NCBI GenBank assembly: GCA_015501605.1
Contig: JADNRZ010000019.1
Location: forward strand, 868,001-932,000
Direction of reading: 5' to 3'
Length of the DNA stretch: 64,000 nucleotides
Source of the DNA: Panaeolus papilionaceus
Taxonomy: Eukaryota; Basidiomycota; Agaricomycetes; Agaricales
The stretch's first letter is position 1. The number at the start of each line of letters is the position of its first letter. The notes beneath the pieces were generated by a model, which was given only the letters and a program-made list of their open reading frames with translations, made no database searches and was not told the DNA's origin. Below are positions 1-12,088 of the stretch, one piece after another. A program made the position numbers and the translations under genes.

Positions 1-720
1 TGTGAGCATGATGCTGATGCCATGCATAAGTGCATGAGTGGCAAGTGTCCAAAAACATATGAAGGTGCGAAAACGGAGTTAGATGGGTGCACAGCTCATC
101 ATTGAGGTTGAATAAAAGGATTCACATTCAGAATTGTACTAAGATGTTGCAAATTTCGCACAGCCGTTACAGCGCGTCACGACGGCTTGTAACAGCGTCC
201 AACACTGGGAGCACAAATTGCCAGTTGTAACGCATCCGAATAGGGTGTTCTAGTGTGCTAACAGTGCCGGTAACGGTCAAAAACGGTCACCAACAAACGG
301 CTGGGTGTCATTTCAACCCGAAATGGCAAATAGCAGGCTGTTACAATGGCATTCAACGGCGCTGTCTGTTACAACGCCGATGGGAAATCTGCGACAGAGT
401 GCTACTTTGAGAGTCACTCAATGGTATTGTCTTAGTAGAGAGCAAGCAGGTTAAGGTCCAGTAGAAGTTATCATTCTATTGTAGTTAAGGCTGATGCCAA
501 TGCCAGCTCATCAATTAAATAGCTGTTTCACCTGGGTTTGATCCTTTACCTCTTTCTCTTTGGATCTCCTCCAGGTGAGCCTACTTCCTGTATTTATGTA
601 GAGCTGATATATATCTTTGGATCTCCCCCAGGACTTGTGTGTGTCTGAGGTGCCCTTACGCTTTTCTGAATATGAAATGGGCTTTTATGGCACTCACTGT
701 GAGACTCCTAAGGGTGGAAA
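1..720 (+). mobile_element. Copia-like retroelement fragment (LTR-like part plus 5' leader and start of coding exon)
   Basis: The stretch 397-500 matches 23920-24015, and 503-700 matches 24340-24515 and, inverted, 23469-23660. The leader contains what looks like an intron (GT at 575, AG at 631) followed by a short coding exon that ends at a breakpoint near 700, where the sequence stops matching the other copies. In the copy at 23168-23545 this exon runs into a region resembling a Copia protease. The piece has no full reading frame and is a truncated relic. A separate small insertion interrupts it at 145-396. The family assignment rests on the downstream protein in the other copy and is moderate. 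Confidence 0.55.
145..396. repeat. MITE-like insertion with imperfect terminal inverted repeats
   Basis: The related uninterrupted copy near 23925 reads actaag directly followed by tgtgctactt. Here about 255 extra bases lie between those two halves. The insert begins TGTTGCAAATTTC and its other end, read on the minus strand, begins TGTCGCAGATTTC, so the ends are imperfect inverted repeats of about 30 bp. Several GTTACA/GTTGTAAC motifs recur inside. There is no coding capacity. A target duplication is not clear. Confidence 0.45.
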
Positions 721-1173
721 TTTTAACACCATTTCCTCCTGATTAATGACAATATTTCACTCAATACGGACGAAAATTATGACTTCTGAGATAAAATAAG
801 GTCATAATTCAATACACTAAATGTAAAGGAATCATTCAAGCAAAGGTTGAATTTTTACCTGTCCATGGCTGAATCAATGAGATAATTTATTGCATTTCAG
901 TAAAAATTACCCATCTAATAGCAAAATTCTTATCGAAATATGAGCACTTTCAGCCTTTTAAGGATTAAATGAAAAAACGGCAAAATTTTTGATTTTGTCT
1001 ACGTGACAAGAACGACAAGAAAGGGTATAATATGTAACAGATAATAACAAAATTAAGGGCGGTAATTAAGCGTTATTGATGAACGAAAAACAGCCTCGGA
1101 AAGAGTGAAAAAAATAATGAAATACGAAATGATATGTAACATATTGAAAAAGGAATAGCGCTGGTGTTGACGC
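721..1173. other. AT-rich intergenic stretch, nothing recognised
   Basis: AT-rich DNA between the retroelement fragment and the 3' end of the minus-strand gene that stops at 1174. It should hold the 3' untranslated region of that gene. No ORF, repeat or RNA gene is visible. Confidence 0.5.
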
Positions 1174-2647
1174 TCACTTGGAGGTCTTCTTTGCCTTCTT
1201 GGCTTTGACAGCCTTGCCCGGGTTTCCGTTGGTCTTCGTTGCCTTCTTTACCTTCTTTACGTTGATGGGCGCTTGTTCCTCGTCCGGATCACCAGTAGAC
1301 TCAGCATCAGATGTGCTGTCCTCACCGCTCCACTCAGCAACTCGAGCCCGCTTCCTCCCCCTCCCCTTTCGCTTCTTGGCCACATTCTCCTCGTCCTCAT
1401 CCTCATCCTCGTCCTCCTCACTGCTCAACACAGCCTTCTTCCTCACTCTCCTCTTTCGCTTTTCTGCTACTTCCTCCTCCTCCTCCTCCTCCTCCTCCTC
1501 TTCTTCTTCTTCATCCCCAACCACCACTGCAGCCTTCTTTGTCTTCTTCAACGCCCCCACCCTTTTCACTCTAGGAGCGTCACTGCTATCCTCCAAATCC
1601 GAATCTGGAACAACAGGAACTGGTTGCATCGCTGCTGACAAATTGATGCCCCCAAAGATCTGTTCAGCGGCAGCATAGTGCTGTTGCCGGAGCTTGGCGA
1701 GAAGTGTCATATATCCCCGCTTCCCTTTCATGTGGGTCCTCATCATCTCGAGTGTTGCCCATCCCCGTTCATAATTCTTGAGAACAGGTTGACGTTTTTC
1801 AATCTAAATTATTTCTAAATCAGTTATTGTAAATGTAGAGTAATATAAACGATCACATACCAAGGCTCGTGCGCTTGAAATAAAATCCGGATCCTGCTTC
1901 CTCCAGTCGTGTTTGTATACCTCGTACCTTGCCTTGACAGTCTCGCGAACAGTGGCCTAGATTATGTGAGCAACAGTGATCAAGTGAGAATATAAGCATT
2001 ACATACCCGACAGGCGTTATACAGGAACCTGTCACCCTCGAGTCCCATTTCCGCAATAAGACAGTAGGGCTTTACTTTTGGCGCTGGGATGAGCGCTTCC
2101 GAACGAGGCTTTGCATCTTCCATTGCCTGAAGGCGCATAAGTGTAGCTGAAGAATTGGTAAGTCAAGTAGATAGAACTGGGAGCATAAACTCATACCATT
2201 TACCGCCTCAAGTTGGGCTGTAAAGTGGCGTAATGTTAAAATATTGAATTGCGATCACAGAAAAATCGACTGACCATCACTTTTTCGCAGCTGCTCCTTG
2301 AGGGCTGCATTTGTTGCGGCAAGGTCTTCAGAAGCAAGAGTTCGAGAGTTGGTTTGATTGTTGCTGACGTCGCTGGTATTAGCGAGAGCTTCATCCTCAC
2401 TGACATTCGTGTCCACGGGTTGAAGGACAAGCGCCGAACCAGCAGTGGTCTTCTTGGTAGCACGACGACCTCTGGGTGCAGGTGCAACGTCCTTGGCAGT
2501 GCCATTGGCAGGAGGCTTGTCATTGGCGTTGGCATCCTTCTTGCTAGTGAGTGGTTTCCCGGTCGACCTTCGGGCCTTGCTGACATTGGGGGTGGAAGTC
2601 TTCTTGTTTTCCTTGGTGGCTTTTGAAGATGCTTTGGTGCGGGCCAT
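1174..2647 (-). CDS. Basic/acidic nuclear-type protein with a histone H3-like N-terminus (MARTK)
   Basis: Five exons on the minus strand: 2647-2275, 2217-2197, 2146-2007, 1956-1861 and 1803-1174. All introns are GT-AG with compatible phases, giving 419 residues. The N-terminal 90 residues are rich in Lys, Thr, Ser and Pro and begin MARTKASSKAT, matching the first residues of histone H3 (ARTK). A short Asn/Leu-rich linker follows. The central part (about 130-240) looks globular (RFLYNACRAT, VYKHDWRKQDPDF). The C-terminal 150 residues alternate Lys/Arg-rich patches with runs of Glu and Asp. The composition suggests a nuclear, chromatin- or RNA-associated protein, but I recognise no domain and assign no function. 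The second exon is only 21 nt, so transcript support would be welcome. Confidence 0.75.
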
Positions 2648-3381
2648 TAGAATAGACGATGCTGGGGGATGGAGTCAATGTTATCATTGCGGGGGGCTTA
2701 TATACGTACAGAAAATTATATTTTCTTCCATTTTCTTATTTCCGTTCCTCCTTCGAGTTGCTTAATCTGCAGTTTAACATTACTGTCTTCACTCCGAAAA
2801 AATGACAATAAAATCAAAGATAAAAATGCAGATAAATTAGTGTCGACGTCTCAGCCACCTCCTCAGGGAAGAAGACTCACCCTGCTACAAGCATAACCAA
2901 TTGCGCTTGAAAAAGTTTTTTTCCTTGAAAGCGGTTGATATTTGACCGGATTGCAGGGAACATTGAGATGTCAGCACGACACAGAGCGGGTAACCTGTGA
3001 TTTCTTTTCGTAAATCCATCAAACGAGCTCTTTTTAAAAAGAACTATACCATATAAATGCAGTGCGGAGAGGGCGAAAATGGTCGGGGATGCGCTTGAGC
3101 ATATTCGCCGGTGATGGCAATGAAAAACGAGGAGACCCCTATTTCAGGGTTGTAAAGAGGTGCATTTGCCTATTTTAGGTATCAGCGCGCATGAAAAATA
3201 TAAGAAGCAGGCTTACCAAGTGGATATTGTTGCATCTATGACTTCGCCCTGCTCTCGCTGTTATCCTTCTTCTCCTTTTACACATTGCATTGACACGTCG
3301 CAGTTGCTGGATCCCAACGAGTGTTGGTGCTACAATCAACTTTGTCGCCATCAATCCCAAGTTTACACACCTCAAGTTCCA
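2648..3381. other. Divergent intergenic region between two host genes
   Basis: This region should contain the promoters of the minus-strand gene starting at 2647 and the plus-strand gene starting at 3382. The frame of the plus gene is open upstream to 3160, so its true start could be earlier. No clear TATA box or known motif can be assigned. Confidence 0.4.
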
Positions 3382-4420
3382 ATGTCGGGTCGACGTCCAC
3401 TGCAGCGTAGACTTAATAAATATGGTTAGTCAAGGCATAAATTATACAGAATTAGCTAATCATCTCACTAGATTCCTGGTCTGAAGTTGAAGACAGTCAG
3501 GACGAGGAGAGTCTAGAGGACAAGCGGCACAAATATCACATCGGAGAAAGCGAGACTGATGTCAGCACACAGAACGGAAGCAAGACTGAAACCGAAACCG
3601 AAACCGAAACCGATAGTGAGATGGGGAGCAATGCTCAAAGTGGTGTGGAACTTGAAAGTGATGACGCTGAAGTGAAGGGCAGCGATGGTGAGGAGTCTTT
3701 GGGAGACAAGAACCATACCCCAGACCCTGAATGGCATGGTAAGTCAATTGCGATATAGAATAAAGAAAAAAACGGGCTCACCATCATCATATATAGTAAT
3801 CATGAAGAGGCGACGACAAAAGGCAGAAGCAAGGGCTCTTGCCGCCGCAGTTGTGATCAGCAATCCTCCTGGAGACGACAACACAGATACACTCCTGGCC
3901 AACGAACTCCTATCTGGAAATAGAGCGGACAATGGGGAGGAGGAAGGAGCAGACCGTACAAGTGGAGAACCGGAGGTTGAAACGGTAGCAACTGCAACCG
4001 CGATTGTCGAGAATGGTGATATGAGCAGTTGTGAAGAAGTAAGGGTGGAAATAGCAGCTATTGGTGCCGCTGGTGACAAGAATGCGAGTTGCAAAGCACT
4101 GATGATCGAAGGTAAAGCAATTGATGATGGTGAGGAGTCCGCGCTGGACAATGAGGGCAGAGGATCGAAGAAAGTGGTTGGTGTAGTTGGTGCACCTTGT
4201 GATAGCCAGCAGACGAGCTTAGCACCGTCTACCACAAAAACCAAGAAACGTAGGCAAGCTGTTGAGACAAGTCAAAGCTGTAGCGAGGAAATGGTAAGTT
4301 TTCAGAGCTACGAGAAAGAAATAAATTGACTGACGTGTCAAAAAGGATGATATTATAAGTATTAAAATACGACGTTCGGGCTCCCTTGACATATCTGTTA
4401 AGCGTCGTCGTACTCGTTAG
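3382..4420 (+). CDS. Low-complexity Ser/Glu/Asp-rich protein, unknown function
   Basis: Four exons: 3382-3424, 3472-3738, 3797-4293 and 4346-4420, all with GT-AG introns and matching phases, for 293 residues. The chosen start gives a short basic N-terminus (MSGRRPLQRRLNKYG); an in-frame ATG at 3160 would add 74 residues. Exon 2 encodes an acidic stretch with four Glu-Thr repeats made by the hexamer gaaacc. Exon 3 is rich in Ala, Gly, Glu and Asp. Basic clusters KTKKRRQ, KIRRSG and KRRRTR near the C-terminus resemble nuclear localisation signals. No conserved domain is visible. The gene is convergent with the next one, with only 65 nt between the stop codons. Existence is supported by splice continuity; function is unknown. 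Confidence 0.6.
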
Positions 4421-4485
4421 TGTTCTTCCTCCTACTATGTCTAGAAAAACGTACAAAAGAAATAAATATAGTGAACATGTCAAGT

Positions 4486-6665
4486 TCACTGCACAAAGAA
4501 AAGGCGGTGTGGAATTTGCGCTGCACGTCCAAAGTAATTGTAGAAAGTTTGGCAGTAGAAGCGTGCAACTGCCCGCTCTAATTCAGCTGCGTGCTGCCGC
4601 GAAATGCTGTCCGGGGATTTGCGTTCATGGAGTTTAAAGATGTCAGGCTTCTCTCCACTCCAAGAGCTCATCAACTTGCAAAGTTGAAGAGTGTAAGTCA
4701 ATCGTTCTGATGGGTCGTTAGAAGCGAGCCCTTGATTTGTGGTCGGCATGGGTTGGGTAGGTTGTTTGTACGTGAGGAAAGGGAAACAGCGCATAATGAT
4801 AACCTCCCGCTTGTAAACAGCATTGAGATCGCCGAGATCAAGATCAATACAGGCACGGCGATCTAACGCCTGTAGCTCGTACATGAAATTGAGCAGATAG
4901 AGCTCCCAGGTAATTTCTCGGACAATATTTGGGGGTGGAAGGTGACCGGGGGTATAAGATGCACCATTCCACGACAGGGATTGACCAGTAGCGTATTGTG
5001 GGTCATTACGAAAAGCCTCCAGCGTTTCTGGCTTGAACATCTGAAGGGCCTCTGCTCGACGGGCACCTGCCTTGGTAGCAGTGAGCGAGGGAGTGGCAGT
5101 GAAGTCCATGAAGAGAATGTCGCGCCATCCTTGAGTAGGAAGAGCTAAGTTGTCGCGAGTGGCAACACATGCCAACCACGCCTCACGACAGAGAAGCCAT
5201 GTTGTGAGCAGGAGGGCCTTCTTCCCGTCCGAAGCTGGGGTGACGAGATGAGCAGGATCTGGAAACGCGTAGTGACCAAAGTGTGACGATGTTTTCGTTT
5301 GCTCGACCAAATTAGAGAAGGACGTGTCGACTGCTGCAAGACCTTCAGCCCAAGCTGGAATAGAATAGGGAGCGAGGTTGCTTTCGAGAGGCGCATATTT
5401 ATCTCGTCCTGCAATTTTTGGTTTTCCTGCAATAAAACATGAGCGCCCATATTTCGCTAGTATATTGCGAAAACATACCAGCTAGAGGTTTTGTTGTTGA
5501 CTTTGGCTTTGGTCCCTTGGTCGGAGCAAGGGACGAAGACGGTGAAGACGCTGACAACGATGAATCTAACACAAACAGATTAGTAGATATGCTTTTCCAT
5601 TCGTCATAAAATTTACCAGGGGGGTTAATCCGAATACCATTGCTTTGGAAGGGGTCCTTAGAAGACAACCAGGTGCGCGAGAACTGGTGGATGGCATCAA
5701 GGACTTCACGTCCACCTAATAGGCCAGTATAGACAGTTGGAAAGGGAGGGTCGTGGTCGTCCATTCTCGCATTGGACTGGGTGGCTGATACAAGCTGAAG
5801 GACATTTCTGTCAAATGGTCCGCCCTTCCAAGGATGAAGGTACCACACAGGCAAGCCAGCGCGATAAAAGTCCTGGGCCACTATTTCGCTTATGGCAAAG
5901 ACACCAACACGATCGTCAACGCTCGACGCGGGGGGCTGCAATCCCCGCATTCGTGGTTGATAGATCTCCATATAATCCAATAATCCAACCAGCTCCAGAT
6001 AATAGCGCTGGAACTCCGTCACTGTAAAACGCATTTGTGTATACCGCGTCTTGAGAGAAGATAATCGTATGAGGGCATTGGACAGGGCTGTGGCGATGAC
6101 GGCGATGAGATCCAGGGCGTGTTTTGGGGCTGTTGGGACGGTCGATTCGCAATATTTTACCACACGGGCTTGAATTTGCTGTTCCATTTCCTGGAAAATC
6201 GCGACGGTTGCTGGTGTCAACGAGCCTGTACCAAGAAGGATACCACCACTTGACGCAATGAAGGAATCAGGGGTGGGATTCCACCACATGATAGCCAGTC
6301 GGTGACTGGGATCGCTCGGCTTTCTGGGGATGGCTCCCAGATGCGAGTAAAATCCGATGTAGGGTTGCGGAAATAAAGTATGGTCGTGATTACCATAGCG
6401 AAGGTCGGCACGAATACGAAGACTATGGATAGTTGTGTAAGGGGGATGGGGTACGTAGTTCTGGTTAGGCGTTGTGCAGATGTAGTGTGCGTCGGGGTTA
6501 GTAGCAATATGAGCTGCGACTTTGCCATCGAAAGGACCCAGTTGCTCTATAAATATCGATAATATATCGGTCAGAAGCTGGCAACATGGATTACCAAGGT
6601 CAAAACTCACTCTGAGGATCACGCGAGGACAGTATGAGACTATCAGAAAATAGGCTTGAAGACAT
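4486..6665 (-). CDS. 670-residue protein of unknown function (Trp/Pro-rich basidiomycete-type protein)
   Basis: Four minus-strand exons: 6665-6611, 6546-5617, 5565-5479 and 5426-4486. Phases are consistent and the product is 670 residues. The start ATG opens MSSSLFSDSLILSSRDPQ. The long second exon carries conserved-looking aromatic segments (HLAIMWWNPTP-like, YLHPWKGGPFDRN, IHQFSRTWLSSKDPF). A short Ser/Pro/Lys-rich linker follows at about 330-365, then an all-globular C-terminal half that includes GHYAFPDPAHL and WRDILFMDF. I know of no named domain. This kind of long Trp/Pro-rich protein recurs in mushroom genomes as hypothetical proteins. No signal peptide or membrane segment is seen. An upstream in-frame extension through 6793 would read through an intron-like region and was not used. 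Confidence 0.75.
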
Positions 6666-8238
6666 GTTGAGGGGCTAAGAGTAATGAGTATGCAAGAACC
6701 CCCGGCACAAAAGAATATAGAAGAACATACTTGACGACCTATGATGCAGATAGTATTAGTCGAAATTTGAGCATTTCTCTGCCGGGCAATCAACGGTGCT
6801 AGAACCGTTCAGAGCAGAGTTTGTGCGTGCCTTGGGCACAAAAGAGGATCTCTGGGAGGATGAGCGGAGAAACAGTGGCGAGATTAGAGGAAAATCAGGA
6901 CGACGTCAACGTCTTATCCTGACCTCTAGGTTGAGCGACGTCGACGTCTTACTCAAACCATAGAGGAAGGGGGATAGTGGGGGAGCAGCGGCCATGTCGA
7001 CGGCGGTGGATGATAGAAGCATGAACGCCTCACCGTTTGTTGGGCGTCTTGAAGTGGGCTTGCAAGAGGTGGTTGGTTGGTGCGGCGGTGATGGGAGTGG
7101 ATAGTGGATGAGAATAAGGCAGGGAGTGATTACCGCGTTTGGATTGAACCAAGAGCACGTGATGTGCTCAGCATCGATCTCCATGATGATGATCCCAAAT
7201 GTTGTTCTCAAGCCTCATGATGGCGTCGTTGATGTTGTTGTTGTCGCCTCTCTCTCTCGTCATCGCCTCTCTGTCGTCGTCGCCGCTCTCTCTCTTGCTC
7301 GTCGCCTCTCTCTCATCGTCGCTCTCATCTCGCTCTCATCGTCGCTCTCATCTCAGCTTGCTCAACTTCGTTACACATTGTTACCTCTCTCATCTCTCCA
7401 ACCTCCAACTCCTCTCTCGCCCCCCCCCCCCCCCAACTTCTCGTTCCCCCTTCTTTTTTCTCCCATTCTTCTGTGCTTGGTGACTAAGACGTCGAAGTCG
7501 GTCATCAACTCAGTCAGATCATGCAGACCAAGACGTTGACGTCGGTCTGCTTTTTCCTGTCTTTCCAACACCCATCTGTCGACGTCTGCTCTCTCTCTCT
7601 CTCTCTCTCCCTGTTCTGTTTCCACTCGCTCTTCGCACCATCGCTGCTTGCAGGTCGATACCTTGATGTCAATCTGGCATTCCCTCTCGCTCCCGCGAAA
7701 GTCTGAAACCTCCACTTAGAGGATTTCGTTGCTGCGGTGATACTCAGACCACAAGTACGTCCCCTGTTACACTCTGATTTCATTGACTCACTCTAAAGTT
7801 AGCAGGAACTGGAATGAAACAATTGTGGTATAATATACACTACAGCTGGAAAGGGACGGAAGAGATCAATCCACCAGACCTGCCACCTGTGTGTACCACT
7901 GCTGGTACACTTTTACGACTTCTCCGCTACACGTATGTTGTTCAATCGTTTGATACATTTATGACGCGCTAACACCCATTCTCTTGCACGCAGTTCGGAG
8001 AATTTATTTTTACTTCAGGGCAACTGCACTCGGAACTTGAATCCAACCGCTAACCATGCGCCACGAGCACCGAGTCTGATCCCTCTCTCCATTTTCCGAT
8101 ATCCATCGGCCTAGAGGTTGTGTCTATCACAGCCAAAAACGAGAACTTGGCTGAGGTACACTTGCATGCGAGCATTTATACCCCTCCCTGTTTCTTTGGG
8201 ACACCAACACTCCCCATCACTTCTTCTCGCCAGCGTCC
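6666..8238. other. Low-complexity intergenic DNA with simple repeats
   Basis: About 1.6 kb without a credible gene. It contains CT-rich stretches (7240-7480), a run of 15 C at 7420-7434, a (TC)n microsatellite near 7588-7610, and the GACGTC motif cluster listed separately. It lies between divergent genes, so it includes the promoter of the 670-residue protein and the 5' side of the transposon. Confidence 0.5.
6900..7585. repeat. Cluster of palindromic GACGT(C/T)GACGTC motifs
   Basis: Copies of a motif of the form GACGTCNACGTC occur at about 6902, 6936, 7488, 7530 and 7579, some in opposite orientation. The copy at 7523-7550 is embedded in a longer imperfect palindrome, GCAGACC-aa-GACGT-tg-ACGTC-GGTCTGC. 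They could be subterminal repeats of the downstream CACTA-type element or binding sites for a bZIP factor. Nothing comparable is seen 3' of the transposase gene. Confidence 0.4.
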
Positions 8239-11200
8239 ATGCCTAGGAACAGCAAGAAACCACAACAATCCACTTGGGTCCCTTGCACCTGCGGTTGTGG
8301 CAAGCCAAAAGTATCTCCAGCTACGCGGTCTCGTCATTTGCGGGGCAAGGGTACGACAAGTGTACGGGTTAATAGGATTCATGATTGTCGCGACGAATTA
8401 CAGCGATATCTGGGATCGTTTCCCCGACAGTCGTCTGACCAGATTAACGCTTCATCAAGAACACATCGAGTCCAAGAACGACAGAGCCGTGCAAGTAATC
8501 ACGATGGTCCATTCGCCGAGCCACTGCCACCTTCTGTCAAATCTAACATGGAAGCATTTTCCACGAAAACCGACACGTATGCGCTGAGGTCTAGGGCTGC
8601 TCACCGAGGGGCGCATCAGGAGGCTGAAAGCGAGTATCTTGGGACAGAGGATGTCATAGGTGAAGACAAGGGCAAAGGTGACGGAGAGGAGGACGCGGAG
8701 GAGGACGGCAAGGGTGACGCGGAGGAGGACGCGGAGGAGGACGGAGACGATGACAAAGTGCGAAGGGAAGAGGACACTGGGACTGGCGAAGATAATGGAG
8801 ACTGGGACACACAGAGCGTAGAGTCGGATGCAGTATCAGTGGTCAATCAATCTGGGGATGTAGACGATCAAATGTTCCGCGAGGCGTTTCAACGTGAAGC
8901 TGCAGCTGCAACGACAGGTATGTTATCTATTTATTTATTGTAACAAAGAATGCTAAGAAAGGAGTAGCTTCACAGGCTTTGGACGATACGGAGATTAGTT
9001 TACTCAAGATATATACCTTGAAGGTCGAAGACCACCTCACTGAAAGCACATTCGACAAACTTTTGAATGTATTCCCAGATACTAGGCAGCAGAGCCTGGC
9101 AATGACGAAGAAACATGTCAAACTTCTGTCTGGTCTACAACCCGTTCGTTTCAGCTGTTGCATCAATAGCTGTGTTTGCTATGTGGGACAGTATAACGAC
9201 CTGGATGTCTGCCCAAATCCGAAATGCATGCAGCCTCGCTTCAAGCCCAACGGGCAGTCCCGAAAATTCTTCGACTATATCCCTCTCATCCCCCGCCTAA
9301 AAGCTATGCTTGCAGATAAGAAAACGGCAAAGACTATGCTCTACCGCTCCGACTACAAGCACACACCTGGATTAATCAAGGATGTCTTCGACGGTCAACA
9401 TTACCAATCACTCCTCAACAAAACAGTACCTGATTCTAACCCTCCCATTCCCTATTTCCTCGACCATCGCGACATCGCCTTAGGACTCTCAACTGATGGC
9501 TTCGGCCCCTTCAAAGCTCGTGACAAAACTTGTTGGCCTATTGTTGTTTTCAATTACAACATTCCTCCTGAAGATCGTTTCAAGGAGGAAAATTGCATCA
9601 ACGTTGGCACCGTTCCAGGCCCCAAAAAGCCATGGGACATGGATTCGTTTGCACATCCTTTAACCGAGGAGCTAGTCGAACTCGAAATCGGTGTTGAGGC
9701 TTATGATGCATTGGCAGCTGTCCTTTTTCAATTACACGCCTACACGATCCTGGGTTTTGGTGACATCCCTGCCCTTTCCATGCTCTTGCATATGAAAGGA
9801 CAAAATGGTCGTCGCCCCTGCCGATTATGTGACATCATAGCGATCGCTGTCGACCGCACACTCTATGTTCCCCTTAGCCGCACAAATATTGCAGGTGCCA
9901 ATCCAACGCGCTATGATGCAAGCAAATTACCTCTTCGCACCCATCAACGCTTTGTGGAGCAGGCGAAAAAAGTCGACATGGCCCCAACTGCAGCAGCGAG
10001 TGAACGCCTGGCCAAGGAGTATGGAATCAAGGGTCTCCCTATCCTCACTAACCTTTCCTCGCTCTCCTTCCCTAAGTCATTTCCCTATGATTTCATGCAT
10101 CTTGTTTGGGAGAACTTGATGAAAAATCTTATCTCATTCTGGACTGGTACCTTTAAGGACTTGGATCATATTGGACGACAATATGTTATCGCCCCTCACA
10201 TCTGGGAGCAAATCGGCACCGAAACAGCAGAATCTCGTTCAACTATCCCTTCTGCATTTGGAGCAGCAGTCCCCAATATTGCGACGAAGCAGTCTCAAAT
10301 GACCGCCGAGATGTATGCCAATTGGACGCTATTTATTGCGCCTGTTGTGCTTCGTGGTCGATTCCCTCACAAGAAATTTTACGAGCACTTCATGAACCTT
10401 GTTGATCTCCTCAAACTCTGCCTCGCATATGAAATCACAGACGAAATGGTGGATCAGATCAAGATAGGTTTTCAAGAATGGGTCCATCGGTATGAAGTGT
10501 ATGTAGTTTTACTATGTGTGCATAACATATTTGACATTCTATCTTCAGACTCTATTATGAGAACAACCCAGATCGTGTCTCCGCTTGTCCATTAACTATC
10601 CATGCGCTTCTCCACATTGGAGACAGCATCCGTGAGAATGGTCCCCCATGGGTTTATTGGGCCTTTCCCATGGAGAGACACTGTGGATTTATCCTTCGCG
10701 CAATCCGGAACCGTCGAAACCCATATGTGTCCATAGGCGCGTATGTCGCTGCAATGGCGCAAATCAAACAAATCCGCTACAAGTACAACCTCAGTGAAGT
10801 GTTGAAACTGCAATGCAAAAAAATCGACAACAAGATTACCTACCCTGCATGTAAGTCATACAGATTTATAATCTTTTAAGTGTTTTACATGTTTTACTCA
10901 TTTTTTACAGATCCGTTGTACAAGTTTTCTAATCCAAGCGAGGCTACAATTCTCTCTAAACCCCTTCGTAAACGAATATGGGCAGCTCTAGCAACACGTT
11001 TTGATGTGGCTGATAAGGTTGTGGAAACAATTGTGAAGTTGGATCAACCCATCGTGCAGCATGGACGAGTCATACGCTTGGATGGAGGTGATGTTGTTCG
11101 TGCTTCTGACATGGTTAAAGAAGCAGAGGATAGTCGTGATGCTTCATATGTTCGGGTGAGTTATCATTTGCTATGATAGTGATTCTAATGTGATTAAAAA

Positions 11201-11551
11201 CTTATTTTCTTTCAGTATACACTTCTTGTGGATAAATACGCACACCAGAAGCGACGAAAGCCCATGTTCGTATCAGAAGAATTTTATGGCCAACTTACAC
11301 GCACGTTTGTGATCCCTATACCACATTCAAAGCGTCTTCACGTCAAGACACCGACAGTCATTGTCTTGGTGTTTATGCAGAAACTCAAGATTTATCTGCG
11401 CACTAATGGCCGAGTTTACTATCAACATCGCGGAGGCAAAGAACTTGTTGACATCAACACAGTCAAGTGTCTTGTAGGGAGAATCCCGTGCGCGAAGGGT
11501 GAATGGGCAATTGTTGACAGGTCTGATATTGCAGGGGCTCGAGTTGATTGA
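8239..11551 (+). CDS. CACTA/EnSpm-like (Plavaka-type) transposase, apparently intact
   Basis: Five exons: 8239-8917, 8968-10498, 10549-10850, 10911-11155 and 11216-11551. Phases join without a stop, giving 1030 residues. The N-terminus has a Cys/His cluster (PCTCGCGKPK, then RHLRG). An acidic repeat region (about 130-190) follows, and then the transposase core. Recognisable family blocks are CCINSCVCYVGQYNDLDVCP, LSTDGFGPFKARDKTCWP, NVGTVPGPKKPWDMDSFAHP, LHAYTILGFGDIPALSMLLH, YDFMHLVWENLMKNL and the terminal HRGGKELVDINTVKCLVGR. These are typical of the tnp2-like transposases of basidiomycete Plavaka elements. I could not place the terminal CACTA repeats with confidence, so element borders are not given. 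An uninterrupted frame suggests recent activity. Confidence 0.85.
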
Positions 11552-11905
11552 ACCAGGTTGGATTTACTGTAGAATGTCCGGGGTAGTAGGGCCAATGTAT
11601 ATGCATTTACTTGATTGATGATTACTGGTTTTCGAGGAATTTATTGTGTGCACGAACACGACTAAATCAAGGTATTTTCATAGGATTAGGAAGGTTACAA
11701 TTTCAGGTAGTAAAACTATATGGTAAAGGGTGTAATTTGTACTACATTTAACTTAGCAACTTCGAAATAACCCCAGGTTAGAATTTTCGCTATCAAATAG
11801 CGCGAAATCGACTTAGCTGTTAAAGGTATTAATTTATACTTGATCAGATTCTGTTTGGATTTTGACTTTCACCTCTCTAATGGCAAAAATTCTTACCCCT
11901 CCCTT

Positions 11906-12088
11906 CTCACAGTGACTGTTTCTATAGCCAGTGGATTCAAAAGAGTCATTGCACAGGGAAGAGTTAACATGATTGTCAAAGTTAAATCAGGAAATGGTAC
12001 TATGGCTAAAAAGCACATATCCCTCCATCCTGTTTTGTACTTTAAGTCCCTTAGACAGTGTTTGCTATCAATGGACCAACAGTGGATC
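11906..12088 (+). mobile_element. Copia-like protease-region fragment
   Basis: An open stretch encodes VSIASGFKRVIAQGRVNMI followed by ISLHPVLYFKSLRQCLLS. This resembles the region around the Copia protease (glycine-rich strand, then an L-x-x-VLY-x-x-x-L-x-x-x-LLS motif). The same sequence lies inverted at 23290-23475. Here it is abruptly joined at 12089 to a solo LTR. It is a relic and not a gene. Confidence 0.5.

Noticed and set aside
1178..1678. Plus-strand open frame rich in Phe and Ser opposite the MARTK gene
   Set aside because: It is the antisense of Glu/Lys-coding repeats; the minus strand has spliced exons with sensible composition.
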